Shown piece by piece: positions 40,603 through 50,296 of a DNA stretch of 64,000 nt. A program made the position numbers and the translations under genes. This stretch comes from Moesziomyces globuligerus. Lineage: Eukaryota > Basidiomycota > Ustilaginomycetes > Ustilaginales > Ustilaginaceae. How positions within the stretch are numbered: position 1 is the first letter of the stretch; every line of letters begins with the position of its first letter. The notes under the pieces were generated by a model. The model was given only the letters and a program-made list of their open reading frames with translations, did not search any database and was not told where the DNA came from. The stretch spans positions 1 to 64,000 of the forward strand of contig JARVLF010000004.1 in assembly GCA_030849465.1 (NCBI GenBank), given 5' to 3'.

Positions 40603-40975
40603 GAACCTCGGCCGTTACCAAGGTCGTTTGTTCTTAAAAAAGTTTTGGTCTCAGCATGTATCACAACCCCCTTCACACCCATCCCCCCAAAAATCTTGAC
40701 CTGCGTTGTGCAGTTGCAGGCCTAGGTCCCTTTGCTGTCCAAGGTCGTCGACGTTGCTGATGTGGCGTTTTTCCCGAGGCCGAGGCGGCGCGGGGCTCTT
40801 GAATTTTTACAATCTCATGCACTCGAAGCTTGTTGGGGTGCTGTGGATGGCGATTGATGCCAGATGTGTGTGTTGGGAGGGGATGCGTGGGTGGGATGTG
40901 TGCAGACAGCGAGGAGCGGAGTGGGAAGAGTGGAGATAGCATTTGCACGACCGATTCGAGATGGCGAGTGGGGAT
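40603..40975. other. 3' intergenic between convergent genes
   Basis: 373 bp between RPS25 and the BolA-like gene stop codons. Presumably two 3' UTRs; nothing else seen. Confidence 0.5.
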
Positions 40976-41573
40976 TTATTCTTCCGGTTCTTCCGGCATG
41001 GTACGCAGCTGTTTTGCGAACCAACACGAGAGAAACAGGCAGAGAAAGACGAGCAGAGGGAGGATGGGTTAGTGTTAGATGATAGAGCTTTGGAACTTTG
41101 TTGTGTAGGAGGTGTACCTGGAGGCCGTGGATGTCTTTGATGACGTGTTTGAGGTGAGCGTTGACGAGGCGATGGGCCTTGACGGTGGAAAGACCGTTGA
41201 AGTGCTTGGACGAAAGCTGGATCGCATAGAAGCTTCCACATCCACCTAAATCCATCCCACATCGTCCCCATCAGCATCTCGGCCTTGCATCTAGCGCGGG
41301 CTAAGGTGGGTGCTTACCGCTTACGTCCTGCACCTTGAGCGTGGCTGGTTGGAAGTGGTCGCTGAGCAGCTGACGGATCTTTGCCTCGCCTTCCGTCGCT
41401 TCCGCTTGCTCGTTGGATTCCACATCGGCGCGGCGTGAGCTCGAGCCAAACATGCGCGCCGCAGGACGAACGGGACGAGCGCTGCTAGCCACAGCCCAAT
41501 GCAAAGCACGCGGAGCACGCGGAGCACGCGGAGCACGCAGAGCCAGACGTACAGACGCTATCGATGCGACCAT
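40976..41573 (-). CDS. Mitochondrial BolA-like protein
   Basis: Three exons (41573-41318, 41245-41118, 41008-40976) encode 138 residues. The Arg/Ala-rich N-terminus ([20 protein letters not shown]) looks like a mitochondrial presequence. The BolA domain shows [30 protein letters not shown] (split by intron 1), then the helix-turn region [28 protein letters not shown]. BolA proteins work with monothiol glutaredoxins or NFU1 in iron-sulfur cluster delivery; the GCG Cys and the HRLV His are the expected ligand residues. Closest in type to BOL3/BOLA3. The last exon encodes [10 protein letters not shown]. Divergent from GTP cyclohydrolase I. Confidence 0.9.
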
Positions 41574-41876
41574 GGCTTTAGGCACAACGTGTCGATGTTG
41601 GGACTGGCAAGGAAACGAGCTGAGGCGGGTCGATTGGGGTCGATTGGGGTCTTGAGGTCGAGTTCTGGTAGGACAGAGTCGCCGTTTGGACACATGACAA
41701 ATGCGTCCAACGCCGACGGGAGTCGGGATTGGATCGGGCAACCCGATGGTGAAGCGAGGGGCGATTTTAAGACGTTTTCCCTCTTTTTTTTTGCCTTTTC
41801 GCACGTCCTTTTTCAGGGTTTGGCTCACAATCCTCGGAGCCAATCGCTTCGCCAACACCAACCACCATCTCACGCC
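41574..41876. promoter_or_regulatory. Divergent promoter, BolA-like and FOL2
   Basis: A compact 303-bp interval between two divergent start codons. CT-rich and T-rich stretches (41780-41810) precede the GTP cyclohydrolase start. Confidence 0.5.
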
Positions 41877-43124
41877 ATGGCCAACACACAACCACACCGA
41901 TCACCAACACAGCAGCACCAACCGCACGCGACGCAGGCGACGCAGGCGACGCAGGCGAAGGCGGACGAGGACGAGGAGGTGGCGGTGGATTCGGGCGCGG
42001 CGTTCTTCGACACCTTCTTCGCCTCGGCGCTGCACAGGGCCAACATGTCGTCGGCCGAGCTGCGAGGGTTGGCCGCCGAGCTCAGCCGCGCAGCGCATCC
42101 CATCGCCCCAGTCCAGCAGCAGGATGTGTACGCGCCGGATGGCAATGGGCTCGAGTGCGGACGCGATCCGGGCGACGTAGCACCGCCAGTGCAGGCGACG
42201 CAGGCAACGCAGGCGGCGCAGGCGAGCGCGAACGGTACACCCTCGTCGTCGTTGTCGGCGGCCGAGGCGCATCATTCGAATGCGCATGCGGCGGCGACGG
42301 CGTTGCTCTCGCGCTCCTCGTCGGCGCAGGCGCACGCGGGTGCGGCGGGATCGCACGGCGCACCTGCTACGCGCATGAGCTCCGAGCTCGACCTGCTGGC
42401 CACCACGCGCGGCGGCGGGCTGGGCACTCCGACGGGCGAACGCACCTACATCGGTTCGGCCTGGGCGGCTTCTGGCACGGCGACCCCCGTGATGGATCCC
42501 AACGGGCTCGGTTGGCCGGCCAAGGCGACGCTCGATCGACTCAACCACACGCCCGCCCAGGCCGAGGCCAACCAGAAACGACTCGCAGCCGCCATCCGAA
42601 CCGTGCTGGAGTGCATCGGCGAGGATCCGTCGCGGAGCGGATTGGTCAAGACGCCCGAGAGGTATGCCAAGGCGTTGCTGTGGATGACCAAAGGCTACGA
42701 GGTGAGGCTGAGCGATGTGATCGCCAACGCGATCTTTGACGAGGAGCACGACGAGATGGTCATCGTGCGCGACATTGCCATCTTTAGCCTGTGCGAGCAT
42801 CACATGGTGCCGTTTACGGGGCGCATCCACATCGGCTACATCCCCAACCGGCTCGTCATCGGGCTCTCGAAGCTCGCACGCATCGCCGAAACCTTTGCGC
42901 GCAGACTCCAGGTGCAGGAGAGGCTGACAAAGCAGGTCGCGTTGGCGTTGGACGAGGCGCTGAGACCTCAGGGTGTGGCGGTGGTCGTCGAGTGCGAACA
43001 TCTTTGCATGGCCATGCGCGGTGTGCAGAAACCGGGAGCCACGACGGTCACGAGTTGCATGCTAGGCGCGTTCCGTGACAGGCAAAAGACAAGAGAAGAA
43101 TTCCTCTCGCTCATCAAAAAGTAG
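41877..43124 (+). CDS. FOL2: GTP cyclohydrolase I
   Basis: A single-exon 415-residue protein. The catalytic domain fills the C-terminal ~190 residues: [20 protein letters not shown], the zinc motif [20 protein letters not shown] (Cys and His ligands), [24 protein letters not shown] and the second zinc Cys in [15 protein letters not shown]. It makes 7,8-dihydroneopterin triphosphate from GTP, the first step of folate synthesis, in a homodecamer. The N-terminal ~200 residues are low-complexity (ATQATQATQ, poly-Ala/Ser) and unusually long for the family, probably from GC-rich microsatellite growth. Confidence 0.95.
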   Translation: MANTQPHRSPTQQHQPHATQATQATQAKADEDEEVAVDSGAAFFDTFFASALHRANMSSAELRGLAAELSRAAHPIAPVQQQDVYAPDGNGLECGRDPGDVAPPVQATQATQAAQASANGTPSSSLSAAEAHHSNAHAAATALLSRSSSAQAHAGAAGSHGAPATRMSSELDLLATTRGGGLGTPTGERTYIGSAWAASGTATPVMDPNGLGWPAKATLDRLNHTPAQAEANQKRLAAAIRTVLECIGEDPSRSGLVKTPERYAKALLWMTKGYEVRLSDVIANAIFDEEHDEMVIVRDIAIFSLCEHHMVPFTGRIHIGYIPNRLVIGLSKLARIAETFARRLQVQERLTKQVALALDEALRPQGVAVVVECEHLCMAMRGVQKPGATTVTSCMLGAFRDRQKTREEFLSLIKK

Positions 43125-43395
43125 ATCCCCCCCCCCACAACCTTTTCCCCTCACGAACAAGTTCCCTGCTCAACGTGCTTACGGTGCTTCAACAGAACAC
43201 CCCCACCCTCCTACTCGCCTCTGATCCCCCGCTTCACTCCCCGCCTCGCTCTCTGTGTGTATTCTTCTCGTCGTACGTTTCTTCTCCTCTGCAGCGCATT
43301 CTCAACAGTGTAATCCCAAGACCTCGTTCCCATGTCAGCACAAACGCAAAGAGAGGAAGAGAGGAAGGGGGGGGGGGGTTTGGGGTTGCGGTTTG

Positions 43396-44344
43396 TCAGA
43401 ACTCGAAGCTGCGGCCGAGGTCGCGGTGGATGAGCTGGCGCATGCCGTGCGGCATGAGCGGCTGCGCGCTCCCGTCGGCCAGCGCCGGCCGCGTCTCGTC
43501 GACCATGTACCTGAACGGCATCTCGACCTGCACCCACCGCCATTCAAACGCATCAAACGCATCGGAACCATCGAAATACCGGATTAGTCTTTTTTCAGCT
43601 TCGGGAAGCAATGTCAAAAAGGGGGGTTGGGGTGCTTACGCTTTCGCCGTGACCAAAGTGGAGTTCGGGATAGTTGACCCACTGGAGGCTGGCCTTTGCG
43701 TTGGCGTGGTCGCCCCAGTCGTACTCCTGCTGCGTGGTGTCGTCGAGTGCGAGGATGGAGCCGTCCTCGACGCAGCGTTTCGTGACGCCGAGCGCCGTGT
43801 CGGTGGTCATCTGCACCTTGCCGAGGTGGCGCGAGGGGAAGCCGAGCATGCGGAGCGAGCTGGTGCGATCGCGCGGCGGATCGTCGCCCAAGATGCCGCC
43901 AAAGAGGAAGAACTCAAACGGACCTCCAGCCTGTGTGGGTTTGGTCTGGCTGCGCACTCTGCCTGCGTCGGTGATCGATACGGCGAACGGCGCCTTGGGG
44001 TCGAGCAGGCAGACGGCCGAGAGCGCCACGCCGCGCTGCTGCATCAGCGTCGTGATGCTCGCCGTGTGCAGCTCGAAATCCGCCTGCGGCTTGGCATCCG
44101 GCCTCGGCGTCGAGAGCGACTGGCGCAGAGACTCGAGCGACGCGCGCGAGAGCGAGGTGAAGTGCACCGTCGAACCGCGCCCGACGAGCTCGAGCATGTG
44201 GCGATACTCGAGCAACGCCCACTCCGGAAACACCGCCGGCGCCTCCGGATCGTCCTCCTCCATATGCTCGATCACGTACTGCGGCCGTCTGCCCGCAGAT
44301 CCGCTGCTGCTGCTGCTGCTGCTGGTGCTGCTCGAACTCGACAT
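43396..44344 (-). CDS. SFM1: SPOUT methyltransferase, SFM1-like
   Basis: Two exons (44344-43640 and 43527-43396) encode 278 residues; donor GTAAGC, acceptor GTGCAG, phase 0. After a Ser-rich start, YVIEHMEEDDPE opens the domain. FGGILGDDPPRDRTSSLRM and RHLGKVQMTTDTA form the knotted SAM-binding region, and EMPFRYM lies in exon 2. This pattern belongs to the DUF431/SPOUT family of yeast Sfm1, a protein arginine methyltransferase that modifies ribosomal protein uS3. It probably acts in the cytosol. Typical length is about 210-280 residues. The Ser tract is encoded by a GCT microsatellite and is likely variable. Confidence 0.88.
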
Positions 44345-44570
44345 GGCGCCAAAGATGGTGGTGGCTCGGAACGTAAAACTCGCTCGAATAAAAAGGTGAT
44401 AAAAAAGCGCTTTTTTTTTTAACTCCACAATTCCAACGCGCGCTTTGCCGAGATCCGAAGAAATCAACATCAGCGCTCAGAGCTCCGACCAGGGAGGACA
44501 GACATTGGGCTTTGGCTTGTCACCCAACCGCACCAGCTCGTACGTCGTACGTCGTACGTCGTTGCACAGC

Positions 44571-45012
44571 ATGGAAGAAGGCGAGCTCGAGCTTGGCCAC
44601 AACGCCAACGCCGCCGCCTCCGCCGCCGCTGCGGCAGGTGGAGGTGCCGACGAGCTGTACAATGCGCTGCACCAGCGGCTGGTGGCGTCGGGCGAGTGGC
44701 AGCGCCTGCTCGTGCTCGTCCGGAGGATGCTCGACGAGTGCGGTTGGGCCGCCTCGTTCCAGTCGCACGCCACGGCCAAGGCCAAGCAGCAGCCCACCCT
44801 CGACGTCCCCTCGCTCATCGACGCCCTCACGCCACATGCAAAAGGTAACCTCTCCCCCCCTTCCTATCATGCTCGGATGGAATCCAAGCTGACCCCGCTC
44901 CCACTTTCCACTCCTCATCGCGTTGAGGTTAGACACGCTGCCGCCACACGTCAGGACGCATCTGCTGGAGAAGCTGCGCGACTTTCTCGACCGAAACCTC
45001 GAAGACGCCTAA
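44571..45012 (+). CDS. SUS1: SUS1/ENY2 transcription-export factor
   Basis: Two exons (44571-44844 and 44933-45012) encode 117 residues; donor GTAACC, acceptor GGTTAG. The core ELYNALHQRLVASGEWQRLL, LVRRMLDECGWAASFQSHA, and VRTHLLEKLRDFLDRNLEDA matches Sus1/ENY2, a small helical protein shared by the SAGA deubiquitinase module and the TREX-2 mRNA-export complex in the nucleus. The Ala-rich N-terminal extension of about 25 residues is lineage-specific. The last helix is encoded entirely by exon 2. Confidence 0.9.
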
Positions 45013-45084
45013 CCGCACCCTGAGTCAGCCGGTTCAGGCATTCGACACCATGGCATGCATTTTCTCTCCCGCACGCCCGAGCGA

Positions 45085-46052
45085 CTAGGTGCGCAGCGCA
45101 AAGCATAGTACCGTACAGATCAACGTATCCTGTACAACCACCAAACCGCCGAAATCACAGGATCAGTACGCGACGCTGGCGAGCAAGGAGAAAGGGCGGG
45201 AACAAGGGGCAAAGGCGGCTCACGTTCGAGTACATGTCTTGCACCACCGAGTCCGAGTCTTCCCAGTGGCACGCCAGATCGGCTGAAAGCACATGGGCGC
45301 AAACATCAAACACCAGATCGTGCGCTTGTCAGTCGAAGCTCTCTCCAAACCGGCTTCGTCGTGCTTCCCCCCCCCCGGGCTACGAGAACTCACCTCTACA
45401 TTCCCCCGCCACCCAGTCCAGACACGCAGCGCGCAAAGACGAATCGAGTCAGCCACTTTTTTCCTTGACAGCGAGAGCCTTGGCCAAGCGGATACGCACC
45501 TGCCGCCCTGACCGAGGTTCTCGACGAGCTGGACCTGGACGATGTACTTGAAGCCTGTGTACGGAGCCTCCCCCCAGAACAGGGGTCAGCAGTGTGAGCA
45601 ACGCGGTTCGCTCCCCTGTATCAGTCAACTCGTCGTGTGTCGCACCTTTCGGCTCGATTTCTAGCACACGAGGGTCTGTTAGTGAGATTCTGCGATTGCA
45701 AAGTGCCCGCACGGCCAGTGGGTCTCACCTAGCATCCTTGCCTTGACGACGTCGGCGAGCGTGCGGCTGAGCGTACGGTTGCGCTCCTTGTCGGCCTTGT
45801 CCCACGTCGCGTGGCGCAGATGCGCGGCGATCACGCTCTTGAGCTGCGACTGCAGCGCCGCCGCATCAAATCTGAATGCCAAACAAACACAGAGGTGTAA
45901 GCACGAGCGTCCAACGATGGAGCGCGGAGCACGGAGCGTGGAGCGTGGAGCGCGCACGCTTACCTCGGGCGTGGCTGCGGGGGCTCGACGGCGTCCGAGT
46001 GGATGGCGTCTGCGGATGATGCGAGCGCTGGCGAGGTGGAGACTGTCGACAT
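45085..46052 (-). CDS. Tctex-type dynein light chain (DYNLT)
   Basis: A highly split gene of 135 residues. Exons: 46052-45964, 45871-45729, 45660-45646 (15 nt), 45554-45500, a proposed 2-nt exon 45395-45394, 45282-45224 and 45129-45085. The product runs FDAAALQSQLKSVI, HATWDKADKERNRTLSR, EIEPKGFKYIVQVQLVENLGQGGR, ADLACHWEDSDSVVQDMYSN and DTLICTVLCFALRT, the usual order of Tctex-1 light chains, which bind dynein intermediate chain. Joining exon 4 directly to the ADLACHW exon breaks the frame. The AG between TGTAG and GTGAGT restores it and yields the expected Gly-Gly-Arg-Ala-Asp. The family call is firm; the micro-exon is inferred. Confidence 0.85.
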
Positions 46053-46345
46053 TGGCAGCGGGCAGAGCGGCAGGGCGGCAGGGCGGCAGCAGATGGTGGG
46101 CGGCAAGGTACCCAGGATGAGGTGCGGGCCACAAAGTGTTGTTCTCAGAGCCATCATCTCTCCACATGCGACCCCCCAATCGTCCGATCCGAGCGGCAAT
46201 CTTGGCCGAAATCGGGGAGGAAATGGCGTGAATGCTTCCAATTTCCGACTCGCATCGGACCCATCACTCGGCTCATCACACGGCGCACGCCCCACCCCAT
46301 CCTCATCACCACCACCATCAACAGCAGCATCCCCTGTGCCCAGCC

Positions 46346-48115
46346 ATGGTGCGTCTCAACCTCGCCGTGGCGGCACTCGCAGCCGGCGTGCTCTCCGCCT
46401 CCGCCTCATCTTCGCAAAAGCTGCGCGGCGTCGCGCCCGCCGACGCGCACAGGTACCAGCCCACGGAGAGCGTCGAGGGAGCGCCGCGCTGGCAGTGCCT
46501 CGACGGCTCCAAGCAGCTGCCCTGGTCGGCGGTCAACGACGACTACTGCGACTGCGCCGACGGCTCGGACGAGCCGGGCACCTCGGCGTGCGCCAACGCC
46601 ACCTTCTACTGCGCCAACCACGGCCACGAGCCCGCCTACCTGCGCTCCAGCCGCGTCGACGACGGCATCTGCGATCCCGAGTGCTGCGACGGCTCGGACG
46701 AGCGCGACGGCAAGGTCAGCTGCCCCGACCGCTGCGAGGCCGTCGGCCGGCAGCACCGCAAGCGCCTCGCGCAGCTCGAAAACGTCCGCCGCGCCGGCGC
46801 CAAGATCCGCGAGCGCTACATCGCCGACGGCCGCAAGCAGAAGGACGCGCTGCACGCCGAGATCGCCAAGCTCGAGGTCGACCTCGCCGTAGCCAAGCAG
46901 AACGAGCAGAGGCTCAAGAACGAGCTGGCGCGCGCAGAGACGGTGGACAAGGCGCTGATCGAGGCCAAGGCCAAGACGCCGCTCTACGCCAAACTCAACG
47001 ACCACCACGCGGCCATCCGCACGCTCGCAGAGCGCAACGCCGCGCTCCGCCGCGAGCTCGAGACGCTGACGCTGCTGCTCGACGACCTCGCCAAGGGTTA
47101 CAACCCCAACTACCAGGACATGGCGGTCAAGGGCGCCGTCGTCGCCTACAACGACTGGCGCGGCATCAAGCGCGAGCCGTCGTCGGCCGACGAGGCCTCG
47201 GCCGACGCGTCCGCCGACGCGCAAGCCGACGTGCCCGCCGCCACAGCCACGGCCAAGCTCGAGGCGCTGCTCGACCAGGGCGAGTGGACGGCGGAACGGG
47301 TGGCGCGGCTGCTGGGCGAGGATCCGCTCGACATTATGGACGGCGGACTGGCGGCGACGGGCGATCGACGCGTGGCGGCCGAGGGCGAGGCGGGCCTGCT
47401 CTTCCGCATCCACGAATACCTGCCCGACGGGCTGGTGCCGTACTTTGAGGCGATGGTGGATACGCTGCTCGACGTGCTGCTCAAGGCCAACGTGATCACC
47501 GACGTCAAGCGGATGCGGCCCAAGTCGGGCGCGGGCGAGGCGGAGCCCGAGAATGTGGCGGTGGCTCGACGCGCGCATGCGGACGCGGCGGCGTCGGTGG
47601 CGCGGTTGGACAACGATCTGGCGACGCGGCGGCACGTGCTGGGCGAGTATGCGCGCTACGGCCGCGAGGCCGAGTTCAAGGCGCTCGAGTCGACGTGCGT
47701 GACCAAGGACCTGGGCGAGTACACGTACGAGTACTGCTTCTACGGCCGGGCTACGCAGATGCCCAACAAGGGTGGCGCGCCCATCTCGCTCGGCACGTTT
47801 GCCAACTGGAATCCGCGCAACGACCACAGCTGGCAGAGCGACGCGTACTGGCGTCAGCAGATCTACACGCGCGGCCAAAAGTGCTGGAACGGACCCGAAC
47901 GCAGCGCGATCGTCGACCTCGAGTGCGCCACGACCAACGCGCTGCTCGACGTGTTCGAGGCGGAAAAGTGCATCTACTCGATCAAACTCACCACGCCCGC
48001 CGTCTGCTTCCCCCCCAACAACTCCACCACCCAGCCGCACCAGCCGCAGCAGCAGCAGCAACAGCAGGCGCAGCCCAAGGAGATGCACGAGCATGCGCTC
48101 AAGGACGAGCTCTGA
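46346..48115 (+). CDS. Glucosidase II beta subunit (PRKCSH-type)
   Basis: A single-exon 589-residue ER protein. A signal peptide (MVRLNLAVAALAAGVLSASA) is followed by two LDL-receptor-like Cys repeats with calcium-binding DYCDCADGSDEPGTSAC and CDPECCDGSDERDG. Next come a coiled coil (about 135-245) and an acidic Ala-rich linker. The MRH lectin domain near the C-terminus (YEYCFYGRATQMPN, GTFANWNPR, RGQKCWNGPERSAIVDLEC) recognises mannose. It ends in KDEL, the ER retrieval signal. The subunit retains and targets catalytic glucosidase II, which trims glucose from N-glycans in the calnexin cycle. A Gln run stands just before the tail. Confidence 0.95.
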   Translation: MVRLNLAVAALAAGVLSASASSSQKLRGVAPADAHRYQPTESVEGAPRWQCLDGSKQLPWSAVNDDYCDCADGSDEPGTSACANATFYCANHGHEPAYLRSSRVDDGICDPECCDGSDERDGKVSCPDRCEAVGRQHRKRLAQLENVRRAGAKIRERYIADGRKQKDALHAEIAKLEVDLAVAKQNEQRLKNELARAETVDKALIEAKAKTPLYAKLNDHHAAIRTLAERNAALRRELETLTLLLDDLAKGYNPNYQDMAVKGAVVAYNDWRGIKREPSSADEASADASADAQADVPAATATAKLEALLDQGEWTAERVARLLGEDPLDIMDGGLAATGDRRVAAEGEAGLLFRIHEYLPDGLVPYFEAMVDTLLDVLLKANVITDVKRMRPKSGAGEAEPENVAVARRAHADAAASVARLDNDLATRRHVLGEYARYGREAEFKALESTCVTKDLGEYTYEYCFYGRATQMPNKGGAPISLGTFANWNPRNDHSWQSDAYWRQQIYTRGQKCWNGPERSAIVDLECATTNALLDVFEAEKCIYSIKLTTPAVCFPPNNSTTQPHQPQQQQQQQAQPKEMHEHALKDEL

Positions 48116-48299
48116 GCTTCCGACTCCTCCTCGCGCTGTACGCGTCGGCACTATTTGTCTGTCGTCACTTTTTGATCTCGCTCTTAACAATGATCGGAAC
48201 CACCGACTCACGACTGCACGTGGATGGATGTGGGCCTCGCAAAGCAGGTTGAAAGGAGTGAGGGGATGTACAAGACTCGTTGGGGAGGAGGGGGGGTGT

Positions 48300-49155
48300 T
48301 TAGGCGTAAGTGTCTACGAGGGCGTCACGGAGTTCGTTTACGGTGTCGTGGCCGTTGCCGGCGCCCGTGAGGCGGAAGACGGATTCGATGACGCTGATCT
48401 CTGTGGCAGTGGCGTCTGTGCCGCAAAAGGCGGCAAAGTCGTTGACGACCAGGCCTGCGCCGATGAGGTCCGAGCCACGGTTGACCGTGCCTGCGACGAG
48501 GGGCACCTGGAGCAACGAGGAGAGTTCGTCCTGATCCTGGAGCGAGGTTCGAGGATGGGTGAGAGCGCCCTGGTTGGAGAGCGCCGAGTAGGAGCCGACG
48601 AGCACATTGTCGCCCACCGTCTGGCGGAAGACCTCGACCTTGAGCACGTCGGCGATGATCTCCTCGGTCTCGCGATCCAGATCCGGATGCACCAACGCCA
48701 CGTAATCTTCCAGCCCACGCACGGGCATCAGCAAGGAAAGGGAAAAAAAAGCGAGTCCCAACATGTCAGTCTGGAAAGAAAAACCCCTAGAGCCAAGGTA
48801 TTGGGGGTTGGAAAGGCTTACCGTTGCAGGCGATGACGTTTCCTAGTGCCGAGAGACGTTCCTCTACGCGCTGGATGGCGACGGATTCGGGGAGCGAGTT
48901 TCGAAGATGTTGGAGTTCCTGGTCGGTGGTTGTGGAGGGGACGAGGAGGCCGTGTCTGTTGCCGACGGTGAGACGACCGACAAGGCGGGTGCCTGCGATG
49001 GAGCAGTGGACGACGGGGATCACGTCGGCGAGCTCGGCCTCAAAGGTCGAGTAGAAGTTGGCGCTGCCGCCGATGGCGACGAGGCAGTAGCCGTTGGTGA
49101 GTCGTGCAAACACGCCGATCTCGGACGAGTTTTCAAACTGACATCGAACCGCCAT
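48300..49155 (-). CDS. TIF6: Translation initiation factor eIF6
   Basis: Two exons (49155-48822 and 48706-48300) encode 246 residues, matching the ~245 of the family. Signature strings include [75 protein letters not shown] and [18 protein letters not shown]. eIF6 binds 60S subunits in the nucleolus and cytosol, is needed for 60S maturation and prevents premature joining with 40S. Donor GTAAGCC, acceptor GCTGGAAG; the split codon is the Asp of DYVAL. The ATG at 49155 gives the conserved N-terminus although the frame is open further upstream. Confidence 0.96.
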
Positions 49156-49789
49156 GACGACTAGACCAAAGTGCAGAGGCGCGCAAGGTACGCTGCAAAG
49201 GGCAAGAGCGAGGCGGATATCGAACCGAGGGCTGAGGGGGCTGAGACGTTCGAGCTTGACGCTTTCCGACCTTTGGGCTTTCGAAGTGGGGGTGCTGTGG
49301 TCTTGGTGCGGCGGGTGGGTTATATGGTGGCCAAGGTGAGGACGAGGTGTTGCAAGGCCAGAGGCTGAGCATTCGGCAGCAGAGCGTCTGGCCGAGTGGA
49401 GAAAATCCTGTTGGAAGCGCAAAGGCAGCGAGTCGAAATGCGGCTCAGCTACGAAATTCTTGCTTACCTAAGCAAGCGAGTCTCGCCGCTCGCATCGAAA
49501 AGGCTCGGATCTCGGTCAGCCTCGAGTCAAAAGAGGCGAGTGACTCCCAAGGCGAGCGGCTCGAGGCTGACTCGCGCTGCTCCGCGGTGCTGGCCCACGA
49601 CGCAGCCTCGGATCTCGGCCAAGCCCAAGCCCAAGGCCAACAAGGGTGGGCCAACTTTTTCGCGCCCGGGTGCTTGGCCCATCTCCACCTCACCCAAGGC
49701 CCACCGCAAGCAGCACCTCGCGCTGCTCCTCCAAACCCTTCCTCAACACACATTCTCCTGCCACCGCGTACACCGCCACAGCCGTCAAA
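49156..49789. promoter_or_regulatory. Divergent promoter, TIF6 and TIM9
   Basis: 634 bp between two divergent housekeeping starts. GCCCAAGCCCAAGGCC-like and CACCTCACC-like stretches occur at 49615-49700. No gene seen. Confidence 0.45.
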
Positions 49790-50296
49790 ATGGATCGTGA
49801 GTAACGACGCGGCTACGACCAGGTCCAAGGGGAGCAAAGAAGGCTGACGAGCTCGAATGGGGTGGATTCTAGTCTCGGGGCTCTCGTCGTCGGAGCAGCA
49901 GGCCATGTCGCGCATCATTGAGCAGAAGCAGATGAAGGACTTCCTCAAGCTGTACACGGGCCTCGTCGAACGCTGCTTCGAATCGTGCTGCAACGACTTT
50001 ACCTCGAAAGCGCTCAGCTCCAAAGAGGTAAGCCCCCGCGCGAGCGTGTGGAGCGAGGTCCAAGATGATACTGATGCGGACACTGCGTTGGGTGAGCGGG
50101 GTAGGATACGTGTGTGTCGAATTGCATCCAGAAGTTCCTCAAGCACTCGGAGCGGATCGGTGCTCGCTTTGGCGAGGAAAAGTAAGTCGATACCCCCAAA
50201 CCAGCGCCCCGAGCTGCAGACTGCTGCTGACCCCGGCGCCTTTGAACGATGATGACCTACAGTGCCAAGATGATGGCGCAGCAGCAGAACAAGTGA
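49790..50296 (+). CDS. TIM9: Mitochondrial import chaperone Tim9
   Basis: Four exons (49790-49796, 49873-50027, 50105-50181, 50263-50296) encode 90 residues. The first coding exon is just 7 nt (ATG GAT C). Twin Cx3C motifs define the small Tim fold: RCFESCCNDF in exon 2 and TCVSNCIQKF in exon 3, followed by LKHSERIGARFGEENAKMMA. Tim9 and Tim10 form the hexameric chaperone of the intermembrane space that carries hydrophobic precursors to TIM22. All donors are GTGAGT, GTAAGC or GTAAGT and all acceptors end in AG in phase. The length is close to yeast Tim9 (about 87). Confidence 0.95.

Noticed and set aside
46406..48211. 601-codon frame antisense to glucosidase II beta
   Set aside because: Composition is typical of the reverse of GC-rich coding; the sense protein is unmistakable.
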